A stretch of 64,000 nt of DNA from Vreelandella azerica (lineage in GTDB: Bacteria; Pseudomonadota; Gammaproteobacteria; Pseudomonadales; Halomonadaceae): the NCBI RefSeq assembly GCF_013112225.1, contig NZ_JABFHI010000003.1, positions 310,001 through 374,000 on the forward strand, read 5' to 3'. The translations under genes were made by a program, and so were the position numbers. Positions 37,659-46,565 of the stretch are shown piece by piece. Positions within the stretch are counted from its first letter, which is position 1, and every line of letters starts with the position of its first letter. The notes beneath the pieces were generated by a model. It ran no database searches. It was not told where the DNA came from and worked only from the letters and a program-made list of their open reading frames with translations.

Positions 37659-39419
37659 CTATTTCTGTGTTGGGCCAAGAGGTTTTAGACTGGGAAAATG
37701 TCGGTGGAATCCTTGTCGCTGCCAGTCTTCTATCCAGCCTTCAAGCATATTGGCGGGCATGGGGCGTGCAATATAGAAACCCTGACCATTTTCACAGCCC
37801 AGTTCCATCAGGCTTTGGGCATGCTGTAAGGTTTCAATACCTTCGGCAATTAGGTCGCATTCGAAAGCGGATGCAAAACCGATAACCCCTTTGATAATGG
37901 CCAGATCGCCGCTGCTGTGCAGCATGTTCTGGACAAAGCTGCGATCAATTTTCAATACGTCGACCGAAAGGTCTCTCAGATGTCCTAGCGTCGAATAGCC
38001 GGTTCCAAAATCGTCCAGAGAAACCCGGATACCGATTTTACGGCACGAGGTAACCACCGTTGCAACGCGGTTGATATCCTCAATGGTGCTGGTTTCAATC
38101 ACTTCCAGCTCAAGCCGCTGGAGAGGGAGGTCTGGGAAGCCGGATAGCGCTGTGGTCAGGTCGTTAAGAAATTCAGGATGCTGCAGGTGATAGCCATCAA
38201 TATTGATGCTGACAGACATATCCAGCCCTTGATCGAGCCATTGCTGTAGCTGAGCCAGTGCCGTAATGAGCACCCATCTGCCCAGGCTCAACTCTGTGGA
38301 GGTGCCGCTTATTGCAGGCAGAAAAGTGGCGGGACTCTTCAGACCCTCATCGGGATGATTCCAGCGCAGAAGTGCTTCAGCCCCGAGGACGGCGCCAGTG
38401 CGCATATTAACTTTGGGTTGATAATAAAGCTCGAACTGGTTATCCAGCATCGCGGTTTGAACCACGTTGCGGCTTTTAAGTGTATATTTCTGATGCTGTT
38501 CGGTCGCTGTGTCGAAAACGCTAAGCTGGTTACGACCTGCAATCTTGGCTTGATACATAGCCTGGTCGGCCTGACGAAGCAGTTGGCCAGTATCGACGTT
38601 TTCCGTCTGAGGGTAAAACGTAATACCGATGCTGGCAGAGATTTGAATAGTCATCGCGTCAACTTCAAACGGCTCAGATAGCTTGTTGATCAAACGATTA
38701 AAAACCTTTTTCGCCGAAGCGATGTCATCCAGCGTATCCAGAAAAACAACAAATTCGTCGCCCCCAAACCTGGCCACCACATCCTCTTTTTTGAGGTTCT
38801 TGACCAAGCGGTTGGCGGCCCAACGTAATACCTTGTCGCCCATATCATGGCCGTAGGTGTCGTTGACCTCCTTGAATCCATCGAGGTCAATAAACGCAAG
38901 TGTAAACGCCAGCGTTTCAGGGTCACGGTGCGCCATCTCATGATCCATATGTTGCGTCAAGGCATTGCGATTGGGTAAACCGGTTAACTGATCCGTCTCA
39001 GATAATGACCGTAAAAGAGAGATTTTCTTACTTAGCAGCTCTTTGGTTTCTGTTAACTCCTGAAAAAGCTGCTCGGAGCGTGCGGCACTGCCGACACTCC
39101 AGAAAATCCGCTCGTTGTTTTCTGGATCACGATAAGCGCTTATAACAGCAGGAAGAGGTTCTCCCGCTTTTGTTGTCAAGGTTACCCGTATTTCATCACA
39201 AAAGCCTTCATAAACAATCATTGGCATGATGAAGCTGTCATACATTATCTGCGATGCTTTGCTTAACAAAACGAACAGATCGCAGCCGAGGAGCTCATTG
39301 CGTGCATAGCCGTAACGTTTTTCAAAATACTGGTTACTGTAGTGAATCTGGCGATTAATGTCTGAAACCAGGCAGCCCACGGGGAATTGATCAATAGATG
39401 CAATAGCTGAGTCATCCAT
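37659..39419 (-). CDS. PAS-GGDEF-EAL cyclic di-GMP signalling protein
   Basis: A 586-aa cytoplasmic protein with no membrane segment: PAS domain (about 1-115), short coiled coil (115-140), GGDEF domain (about 145-305, active-site GGDEF at 219-223) and EAL domain (about 325-570, EAL at 348-350, EVIETS, LDDFGTGYS, KIDRSFV). Both catalytic motifs look intact, so it could make and/or break c-di-GMP. The RxxD inhibition site before GGDEF is replaced by KKED. It lies immediately upstream of the RsbQ-like hydrolase in an apparent two-gene operon; the PAS domain may sense the hydrolase product. Confidence 0.92.
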   Translation of the reverse strand: MDDSAIASIDQFPVGCLVSDINRQIHYSNQYFEKRYGYARNELLGCDLFVLLSKASQIMYDSFIMPMIVYEGFCDEIRVTLTTKAGEPLPAVISAYRDPENNERIFWSVGSAARSEQLFQELTETKELLSKKISLLRSLSETDQLTGLPNRNALTQHMDHEMAHRDPETLAFTLAFIDLDGFKEVNDTYGHDMGDKVLRWAANRLVKNLKKEDVVARFGGDEFVVFLDTLDDIASAKKVFNRLINKLSEPFEVDAMTIQISASIGITFYPQTENVDTGQLLRQADQAMYQAKIAGRNQLSVFDTATEQHQKYTLKSRNVVQTAMLDNQFELYYQPKVNMRTGAVLGAEALLRWNHPDEGLKSPATFLPAISGTSTELSLGRWVLITALAQLQQWLDQGLDMSVSINIDGYHLQHPEFLNDLTTALSGFPDLPLQRLELEVIETSTIEDINRVATVVTSCRKIGIRVSLDDFGTGYSTLGHLRDLSVDVLKIDRSFVQNMLHSSGDLAIIKGVIGFASAFECDLIAEGIETLQHAQSLMELGCENGQGFYIARPMPANMLEGWIEDWQRQGFHRHFPSLKPLGPTQK

Positions 39420-39842
39420 GATGAGTCCTCAAAGAATGGCCGAAGTTCTATTAATAGGGTTTCGACAAAAATATATAACTGCCTGGCATCGACGATGCGG
39501 CCAGACCCGTGCCTTGGTTGGTGCCTCGACCCTTTTCAGGTTGGTCAGCCTGCTTACTGTGCCGAGGTTGATAGCTGCCGTCCAGAGCCCATTTAAAAGA
39601 CAGGTATAATTTAAGTACTATATCTAAAGTTAATTTTATTATATTAATTTTGTATGCATTTCCACGCAGTGGCGTGGGAATAAGAAATAGATATTCAATT
39701 AAATAATTTAGCGTTGGGTTAATTAACTGACTTGGATGGGCATCTCAAACAGGTATCTTGAACAAGCACCTCGAACCAGCCCTTCCTTGACAGTTAAACA
39801 TTCTGAAGCGCACCATCATTAGCGAATTTAACGGAGAATATA
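39420..39842. promoter_or_regulatory. Divergent intergenic region between the PAS-GGDEF-EAL gene and adh
   Basis: About 420 bp, AT-rich around 39600-39720. One small hairpin (CCACGC with GCGTGG at 39662-39677) is visible. It must contain promoters for both flanking genes; no convincing ORF. Confidence 0.5.
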
Positions 39843-40901
39843 ATGACTGAAGTTAAAGCCTTTGCTGCCCATGCTGATGATCAACCACTGGCACCATTGT
39901 CAATTGACCGCCGCAACCCGCGTCCCGATGATGTGGCGATTGAGATTCTGTACTGCGGCGTTTGTCATAGTGATCTGCACTTCGCTAAAAATGACTGGGG
40001 CTTAACCCGCTACCCTGTTGTGCCAGGCCATGAAATTGTTGGCCGGGTGACCGGTGTTGGCAGCGATGTCACGCGTTTCAAGCCCGGCGATGTGGTGGGC
40101 GTGGGCTGCATGGTGGACTCTTGCCGCACCTGTTCTGCCTGCCAGGATGATGTAGAGCAGTACTGCCTGAACGGCTTCACCATGACTTACGGCAGCGATG
40201 ATCGCCATGATGGTACCATGACCCAAGGGGGCTATTCTGAATCCATCGTGGTCAGCGAACATTTTGTGCTGACTATGCCGGAAGGCATTGATCTGCCGTC
40301 AGCTGCGCCGATTCTGTGTGCGGGTATTACTACCTATTCACCGCTGCGCCATCATGGTGTGGGTAAGGGCCACAAGGTGGGCGTTATCGGCATGGGTGGG
40401 CTTGGCCATATGGGCGTCAAGCTTGCCAAGGCGCTGGGTGCTGAGGTGACGGTGTTTACCCGTTCTGATGCCAAGGTGGAAGAGGCCAAACAGCACGGTG
40501 CCCACCATGTGGTGGTGTCTTCTGATGAGGAACAGATGAAAGCCGTGGCTGAAACCTTCGACTTCATGCTGGATACCGTGCCGGTGCAGCACGATATTAA
40601 CCCTTACCTCGCTGCGCTACGCTACGATGGCACCCATATCATGGTTGGCCTGATGGACCCGATTGAACCGGCTGTTCAAGGCGCTAACCTGATTTTTAAA
40701 CGTCGTGTACTGGCAGGTTCTCTGATCGGCGGTATTGCTGAAACTCAGGAGCTTCTGGATTTCTGCGCTGAGCACAAGATTACCTGCGACGTGGAAATGA
40801 TTGATATGCAAACCATCAACACTGCGTTTGAGCGTATGCAAAAAGGCGACGTGCGTTACCGCTTTGTCATCGACATGGCGTCTATGAAAAACGCTGCCTA
40901 G
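39843..40901 (+). CDS. Zinc-dependent NAD(P) alcohol dehydrogenase (YahK/CAD-like)
   Basis: Cytoplasmic medium-chain dehydrogenase, 352 aa, most like the cinnamyl-alcohol/aldehyde reductase branch. The catalytic zinc site is CGVCHSD with GHEIVG and a later Cys; structural zinc cysteines occur in CRTCSACQDDVEQYC. The nucleotide fold is GVIGMGGLGHMGVKLA. GGAGA precedes the ATG. Followed by a strong terminator; monocistronic. Aldehyde reduction (NADPH) is the likely activity. Confidence 0.9.
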   Translation: MTEVKAFAAHADDQPLAPLSIDRRNPRPDDVAIEILYCGVCHSDLHFAKNDWGLTRYPVVPGHEIVGRVTGVGSDVTRFKPGDVVGVGCMVDSCRTCSACQDDVEQYCLNGFTMTYGSDDRHDGTMTQGGYSESIVVSEHFVLTMPEGIDLPSAAPILCAGITTYSPLRHHGVGKGHKVGVIGMGGLGHMGVKLAKALGAEVTVFTRSDAKVEEAKQHGAHHVVVSSDEEQMKAVAETFDFMLDTVPVQHDINPYLAALRYDGTHIMVGLMDPIEPAVQGANLIFKRRVLAGSLIGGIAETQELLDFCAEHKITCDVEMIDMQTINTAFERMQKGDVRYRFVIDMASMKNAA

Positions 40902-40930
40902 CCGCCAAGCGTTAACGCCAACCAGTAATA

Positions 40931-40966
40931 AACAGCAACGGCACCCAAGGGTGCCGTTGCTGTTTT
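40931..40966. terminator. Strong bidirectional terminator between adh and valS
   Basis: A 16-bp near-perfect stem (AACAGCAACGGCACCC with GGGTGCCGTTGCTGTT) and a 2-nt tip, with AA runs on the left and TTTT on the right. It can serve the converging adh and valS transcripts. Confidence 0.88.
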
Positions 40967-40978
40967 GACGTAGCCGCT

Positions 40979-43826
40979 TTATAAAGCGGAGATTTTAGTT
41001 TGCTGTTCTTCCAAGAGTTTTTTAGCGGCCTGGAATTCAGCAAGTTTGCCGCGTTCCTTTTCCACCACGGCTTCCGGGGCTTTGGCGATAAAGCCTTCGT
41101 TGCCGAGTTTTTTTCTCAATGCCGTTGATCAGCTTGTCCTGCTTGTCGATTTCCTTGGCCAGCCGCTTGAGTTCGGCGTCTTTGTCGATTAAATCCGCCA
41201 TGGGCACCAGGACTTCCATATCACCCACCAGCTGGGTGGCTGACAGCGGTGCGTCGTCCGGGTTGGCAAGCCAAGTGGCGCTTTCCAGCTTGGCCAGTTT
41301 AGCCAGGAAGTGACGATTGCTTTCAAGACGTTCGGCATCTTCCGCCTTGCCTTTGGTGAGCAGGATATCCAGCGGCTTGCCGGGGGCAATGTTCATCTCA
41401 GCGCGGATATTACGCACCGCGATAATCACGCCCTTCAGCCATTCGATATCCCGGGTGGCCTGCTCGTCAATGCGGCTTTCATCGGCCTGTGGCCAGGGCT
41501 GGTTCATGATGGAAGGGTTATCACCGGCGTAGGTGCCTGCCAGTGGCGCAACCCGCTGCCAGATCTCTTCGGAGATATACGGCATCATCGGATGAGCAAG
41601 GCGCAGAATTACTTCCAGCACCCGCACCAGGGTTCGCCGCGTGCCGCGTTTGGCGGATTCGCTGGCATTTTCGTCCCAGAGTACCGGCTTGGATAGCTCC
41701 AGGTACCAGTCGCAATATTCGTTCCAGACAAACTCATACAGCGCCTGGGAGGCATGGTCGAAGCGGTATTCGTCCAGCGCCCTGGTCACCTGGGTTTCGG
41801 TCTTCTGTAGCTGGGAAATGATCCAGCGATCCGCCAGGGAAAGGCTCACTTCGCCGCCTTCTGCGCCGCAGTCCTCGCCTTCGGCGTTCATCAGCACGTA
41901 GCGCGAGGCGTTCCACAGCTTGTTGCAGAAGTTGCGGTAGCCGTCCAGGCGGTTCATATCAAACTTGATATCCCGCCCGGTGGTGGCCTGGGAAAGGAAG
42001 GTGAAACGCAGGGCATCGGTGCCGTGGGCTTCAATGCCGCCCTTGAATTCGTCGCGGGTCGCCTTGGCAATTGCCTTGGCTTTCTGCGGCTGCATCATGT
42101 TGCCGGTGCGTTTTTCAACCAGATCTTCGAGGCTGATGCCGTCAATCAGGTCGATGGGGTCGAGCACGTTGCCCTTGGATTTGGACATCTTCTGACCCTG
42201 GCCATCGCGCACCAGGCCATGCACATAGACGGTCTTGAACGGTACTTCGTCCATGAACTTCAGCGTCATCATGATCATCCGGGCGACCCAGAAGAAGATG
42301 ATGTCGAAACCGGTCACCAGCACGCTGGTAGGGTGAAAGGTTGCCAGTTCCGGGGTCTTTTCCGGCCAGCCCAGGGTGCCAAAGGTCCACAGGCCTGAAC
42401 TGAACCAGGTGTCGAGAACATCTTCGTCCTGAGTCAGGGTGATGTTTGCCGACAGCTTGTGCTTTTCGCGGGCTTCTTCTTCGCTGCGCGCCACATAGAC
42501 ATTGCCGTCGGCGTCGTACCAGGCGGGAATACGGTGGCCCCACCACAGCTGGCGGGAGATACACCAGTCCTGGAGGTCGCGCATCCAGGCAAAGTACATG
42601 TTTTCGTAGTTCTTGGGCACGAACTGGATATCGCCGTTTTCCACCGCGGCAATGGCGGGCTTGGCCAGCTCTTCCACCGCGACAAACCACTGATCAGTGA
42701 GCAGTGGCTCAATCACATCGCCGGAACGGTCGCCATAGGGCAGGGTGTTGTTGACCGTTTCGACCTGCGCCAGCAAACCCAGAGCATCCATATCGGCGAC
42801 GATCTGCTTGCGTGCCTCGAAGCGGTCAAGCCCTGCGTATTTGGCGGGCAGGGTGGCGTCTTCTTCAGGCTGTGGTTGACCCTTGAGGTCAAAGATTTCC
42901 GCGCGCTCAAGAATAGTGGCATCCTTGCTGAACACATTGATCAGCAGGTGATTCTGGCGCTTGCCGACTTCGTAGTCGTTAAAGTCGTGGGCCGGGGTAA
43001 TCTTGACGCAGCCGGAGCCTTTTTCCATATCGGCATGTTCATCAGCGACGATAGGAATACGCCGACCGACCAGCGGCAGCTCGATAAACTTGCCGACCAG
43101 TGAGGCATAGCGTTCGTCGTCCGGGTTGACCGCCACGCCGGTATCACCCAGCAGGGTTTCCGGGCGAGTGGTCGCCACCACCAGATAATCCTTGCCATCG
43201 GCGGTGGTCACGCCATCCGCCAGCGGGTAGCGGAAGTGCCAGAAACTGCCTTGCTGGTCCTTGTTTTCCACTTCCAGGTCGGAAATGGCGGTGTGCAGGG
43301 TGGGGTCCCAGTTGACCAACCGCTTGCCGCGATAGATAAGGTTGTCTTCATGCAGGCGCACGAAAACTTCCTGCACGGCCTTGTAGAAGCCGTCATCCAT
43401 GGTGAAACGTTCCCGCGACCAATCCACGCTGGCGCCCATGCGGCGCAGCTGGCGGGTAATATGGCCGCCGGATTCTTCCTTCCACTCCCATACCTTGTCG
43501 ATAAACGCATCGCGGCCCAGCTCATGGCGGGTCTTGCCTTCCTCAGCGGCCACCTTGCGCTCCACCAGCATCTGGGTGGCGATACCGGCGTGATCGGTGC
43601 CGATCTGCCAGAGGGTATTGTTGCCCTGCATGCGCTTGAAGCGGATCAGGGTATCCATGATGGTATCCTGAAACGCATGGCCCATATGCAGGCTGCCGGT
43701 CACGTTGGGCGGCGGAATCATGATGGCGTAAGGCTCGCCCTGGCCGGAAGGGGCAAAGCGGTTATCGGCTTCCCAGCGCGTGTACCAGCGGGTTTCGATC
43801 TGTTCGGGTTGGTAGGTCTTTTCCAT
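40979..43826 (-). CDS. valS: Valyl-tRNA synthetase (one frameshift)
   Basis: Class I aminoacyl-tRNA synthetase charging tRNA-Val. The HIGH motif appears as HMGH (residues 47-50) in [15 protein letters not shown] and the KMSKS motif is intact ([14 protein letters not shown]). The ATG at 43826 gives [11 protein letters not shown], matching the usual start. Near the 3' end an extra base in a T run (41108-41114, seven seen, six needed) shifts the frame; corrected, it continues through [19 protein letters not shown], the coiled-coil tail, to a TAA at 40979. About 948 aa. Essential, so a sequencing error is likely. Confidence 0.95.
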
Positions 43827-43926
43827 GGATTGGCTCACAGCGGCGGTGCCCAGCGTTACCGGGCAGCGAATGCATTGATTGGGTTCGCAAAATGGCCGCT
43901 AGTATAGCGCGTCACAGGCACTGACG

Positions 43927-45092
43927 TCAGGCCCTGAGCGTTAGCCGCCGCATGGCCAGCAAGCCAAGCAGCGGCCCGGGCAGCAGCCACCAGATCACCA
44001 TCAGCCCCTGGGTGCTCCACAGCGAGGTGACCAGCGCAATGGCCGGCAGGGTCAGGCTGAAGCCGATGGCATTCATCATCGCTAGCGCCGCGCCTAGCCG
44101 GTCGCTGGGTGCTGACACTGAAGCAAGGGCAGAAAACTGTGCTGAATCGGCGATGACGCTTAAGCCCCACAGCAGCAGTAAGGCCAGCAGCATTAAAGGC
44201 GGCGCGCTACCCAGCCAGGGGTAAAAGAGGCAAAGGGCGCCGGAGGTGGCCAGGGCAACAAAGGCTACCCGGGCACTGCCGAAGCGTCGGCTGGCACGGC
44301 CTGCCAGCACGCAGCCGGGCATGCCGATGGCAATCACCGCAAAGCTCAGCCAGGCAATGCGGGTGACCGGCGCGTCCAGGCGAGCCAGCTCACGGGCGAC
44401 CAGAAAAGGGGTGAGCGTCCAGAAGGCATAAAGCTCCCAGCAGTGGCCGAAATAGCCCAGTGCTGACGCGCGAAAGTCCCGGCGACGAAAGGCCGCCAAC
44501 CCCGCCCAGGGGCGGCCACCTGCGGCTGTTGGCGGCAGGTGGGGGCCAACCCCAGACGGTAGATCATGGCGGCGGCCACCAGCGCCAGCAAGGAGGACAG
44601 CAGCAGAGGCGTCTGCCAGGGCATGTGTAGGGTCACCCCGCGCAACAGGTGCGGTGAGGCAGTGCCCAAGGTCAGCATACCCACCAGCCAGCCCAGCGCT
44701 GCACCCGCCTGATGTGGCGTCCAGCTGACCACTAGTTTCATGCCCAAAGGGTAAATGCCGGCCAGGCAAAGCCCGGTCATAAAACGCAGCAGGATGGCAC
44801 CTGTCAGGCTTTCCAGGCTGAAAATAAACGCCGCATTGATGATTGCCCCGCAGACGGCAGCCATGGCAAACAACTGGCTGGCAAGCAGACGGTCTGCCAG
44901 ACCGCTGGTGGCAATCACCAGAGTGCCGCTGATAAACCCCGCCTGCACTGCCATGGTCAGCAGACCGAGATCCGCGCCGCTCAGCCCGGCAGATTGCTGC
45001 AGGGCAGTGCCCACGCCATTGACGCTGAACCACAGCGAAGTGCCGAATAACTGGGCAATCACGATAGTGATCAGCGGGTGGCGTTTGAGCAT
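43927..45092 (-). CDS. MFS transporter (one frameshift)
   Basis: About 388 aa with twelve membrane helices. N-terminal ITIVIAQLFGTSLWFSVNG and GLCLAGIYPLGMKLVVSW fit major-facilitator carriers. The frame breaks near 44505 (one G lost on the coding strand), and restoration gives PGAGLAAFRRRDFRASALGY. ATG 45092 is preferred, with GGAG upstream. It lies between holC and valS, which are adjacent in many relatives, so it may be an inserted gene. Substrate unknown. Confidence 0.82.
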
Positions 45093-45099
45093 GGTGGAG

Positions 45100-45480
45100 C
45101 TACTCCAGGTCAATGGCGCGTATCATACGACGCAAAGCGCTAATCCGCTTATTGGTGGTGTTTTTATAGGCGGCTGAGGTCTGGTAGGTGGACGTATCTT
45201 GCCAGCTTTCGGCTGAACGCAGCGCCTGACTCAACCAGCCTCTGACCATCACATAATGTCTTGAATCCAGCCCCAGTGCTTTAACAACTTCCACCGAGGC
45301 AGGCTGTTCAGGGCTTTCCAGCGCCGCCTGAATAGCAAGCACCTTGTGCCCTACCTCCAGCGCATACTGATCCTGTTCGCTTAGCGGGGTAACGCTCGAT
45401 GTCTTGTTTTCGTCCAGCGTCGAACAGGCCGATAAGGTCATGGTGAAGAAAAGAGTCAGCCATGTTTTGGTGTTATTCAT
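45100..45480 (-). CDS. Small lipoprotein of unknown function
   Basis: A 126-aa protein with a lipoprotein signal (LTLFFTMTLSACSTLDEN, lipobox LSAC). The mature part is helical (EVGHKVLAIQAALESPEQPA and VEVVKALGLDSRHYVMVRGW) and ends in a basic segment. ATG 45480 has GGAG upstream. No family recognised. It starts 20 bp upstream of the MFS gene end boundary and shares its strand, so the two could be co-transcribed. Confidence 0.7.
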   Translation of the reverse strand: MNNTKTWLTLFFTMTLSACSTLDENKTSSVTPLSEQDQYALEVGHKVLAIQAALESPEQPASVEVVKALGLDSRHYVMVRGWLSQALRSAESWQDTSTYQTSAAYKNTTNKRISALRRMIRAIDLE

Positions 45481-45543
45481 TAAAATGGCTCCAGGACAAT
45501 TGTCTCGACAGCGTCGGGACAATCTGTTGATTAGGATAATATT

Positions 45544-46033
45544 TCAAGGCTGCCTTCCTTGATGTTTTACCCACTGCTGACCGGCAGCCGTCAAACGGTA
45601 TCTTTGTAAGCGACTATTGGGCTTTTCCGGAATCGTTTGCTCAATCAAGCCAGCGTTCAATGCCGGTCTTAGGTACGCTTTTCTGAAATGGGGCTGATGT
45701 TTGAGACCTAAAATATCCTGTAGCTCGGACCGCGTCATTTCTCCCTTCAAAGATTCAAGCAGGCGGAATACTTCCCTGCTAACTTGGTCGGTGACTTGGT
45801 CGGTGACTTGGTCGGTGACTTGGTCGGTGACTTGGTCGGTGACTTGGTCGGTGACTTGGTCGGTGACTTGGTCGGTGACTTGGGGGCTCTTGTGGGGTGT
45901 TTGCCTCAGGACGCCAAAAGGCAAAGGCCGCCAGCTCAGCCGCAAGACCATCTGCATTGGTAGCATCGGGTTTGAACTGGTGGCGGCTGTCTTCGCCTCG
46001 GGTGAGTGTTTTCTGCAGTTGGTTCTGATCCAT
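45544..46033 (-). pseudogene. Internally deleted AlbA_2/winged-helix protein with TDQV repeats
   Basis: The N-terminus MDQNQLQKTLTRGEDSRHQF and NADGLAAELAAFA matches the start of AlbA_2 (Schlafen-like ATP-binding) proteins. The C-terminus, GEMTRSELQDILGLKHQPHF through AYLRPALNAGLIEQTIPEKP, matches their winged-helix end. The central AlbA_2/AAA region is missing; about 45 residues of linker with TDQV repeats join the ends. One extra base in the A run 45916-45919 must be removed to unite the frames (162 aa). Probably a deletion remnant; an expressed mini-protein is possible. Confidence 0.6.
45782..45883. repeat. 12-bp tandem repeat (eight units plus a half) encoding TDQV
   Basis: ACTTGGTCGGTG is repeated eight times without a mismatch, then breaks off after ACTTGG. 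On the minus strand it encodes Thr-Asp-Gln-Val per unit. Copy changes would keep the frame. Confidence 0.95.
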
Positions 46034-46081
46034 TTTTATGCTTCCTGCTTGGGTCAATATTCCTTTTCCGGTGCTTGTTCC

Positions 46082-46513
46082 TCACCCCAACTGATGCGGC
46101 ACGACTTCGTGGCCCATTTCCTTGTAGCGTTTCCAGCAGGCGCGTTTGGCGATGAGTACGTCCTGGTGCTGGTTGATGATTTCTGCAACACGGGCGTAGG
46201 CGTCGAAGCCGTCGGGGATTTCCGGGTGCAGGTTGAGCAGAGCGGCGTCTTGTGTCGGGGCGGGGAGGGCCTTCCAGCCGAGGGTGACCGGCACCTGAGC
46301 GGCCAGGTCGCTGTCTTCCAGGGCGTGGGGCAGGTAGGCATCTGGGCGGAAGTTCCACAGGGCGTCATCGGCCTGCCTGGCCAGGGCTTCGTCCTCGCAG
46401 TGCAGGTGAAGCCGGTAGCCCTTGCGCCAGATGGTTTCTGCTAATTTGCAGGCAAACTGCAGGCGGGCGTCCAGCGTAGTGTCTGGCAGGATGTAGAAAT
46501 CAATGCGGGCCAT
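46082..46513 (-). CDS. holC: DNA polymerase III chi subunit
   Basis: Clamp-loader accessory protein that contacts SSB. It has 143 aa with the family start ARIDFYILPDTTLDARLQFA and motifs AETIWRKGYRLHLHCEDEA and LLNLHPEIPDGFDAYARVAE. ATG 46513 fits the family; an upstream in-frame start adds nine residues. It usually lies between pepA and valS; here ilvE separates it from pepA and accessory genes separate it from valS. Confidence 0.9.
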   Translation of the reverse strand: MARIDFYILPDTTLDARLQFACKLAETIWRKGYRLHLHCEDEALARQADDALWNFRPDAYLPHALEDSDLAAQVPVTLGWKALPAPTQDAALLNLHPEIPDGFDAYARVAEIINQHQDVLIAKRACWKRYKEMGHEVVPHQLG

Positions 46514-46565
46514 GGCGGTTTCCAGCGCCTGCCCCCGCAATTTGGGTGGCAGGCGTTTGCGAGGG

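Noticed and set aside
39418..39609. A 63-aa ORF upstream of the PAS-GGDEF-EAL gene
   Set aside because: No similarity, no ribosome site, and it falls in the divergent promoter region.
45782..45883. Possible CRISPR array or iteron origin
   Set aside because: The 12-bp units are contiguous and in frame with a coding sequence (TDQV); no spacers, rep gene or AT-rich origin.
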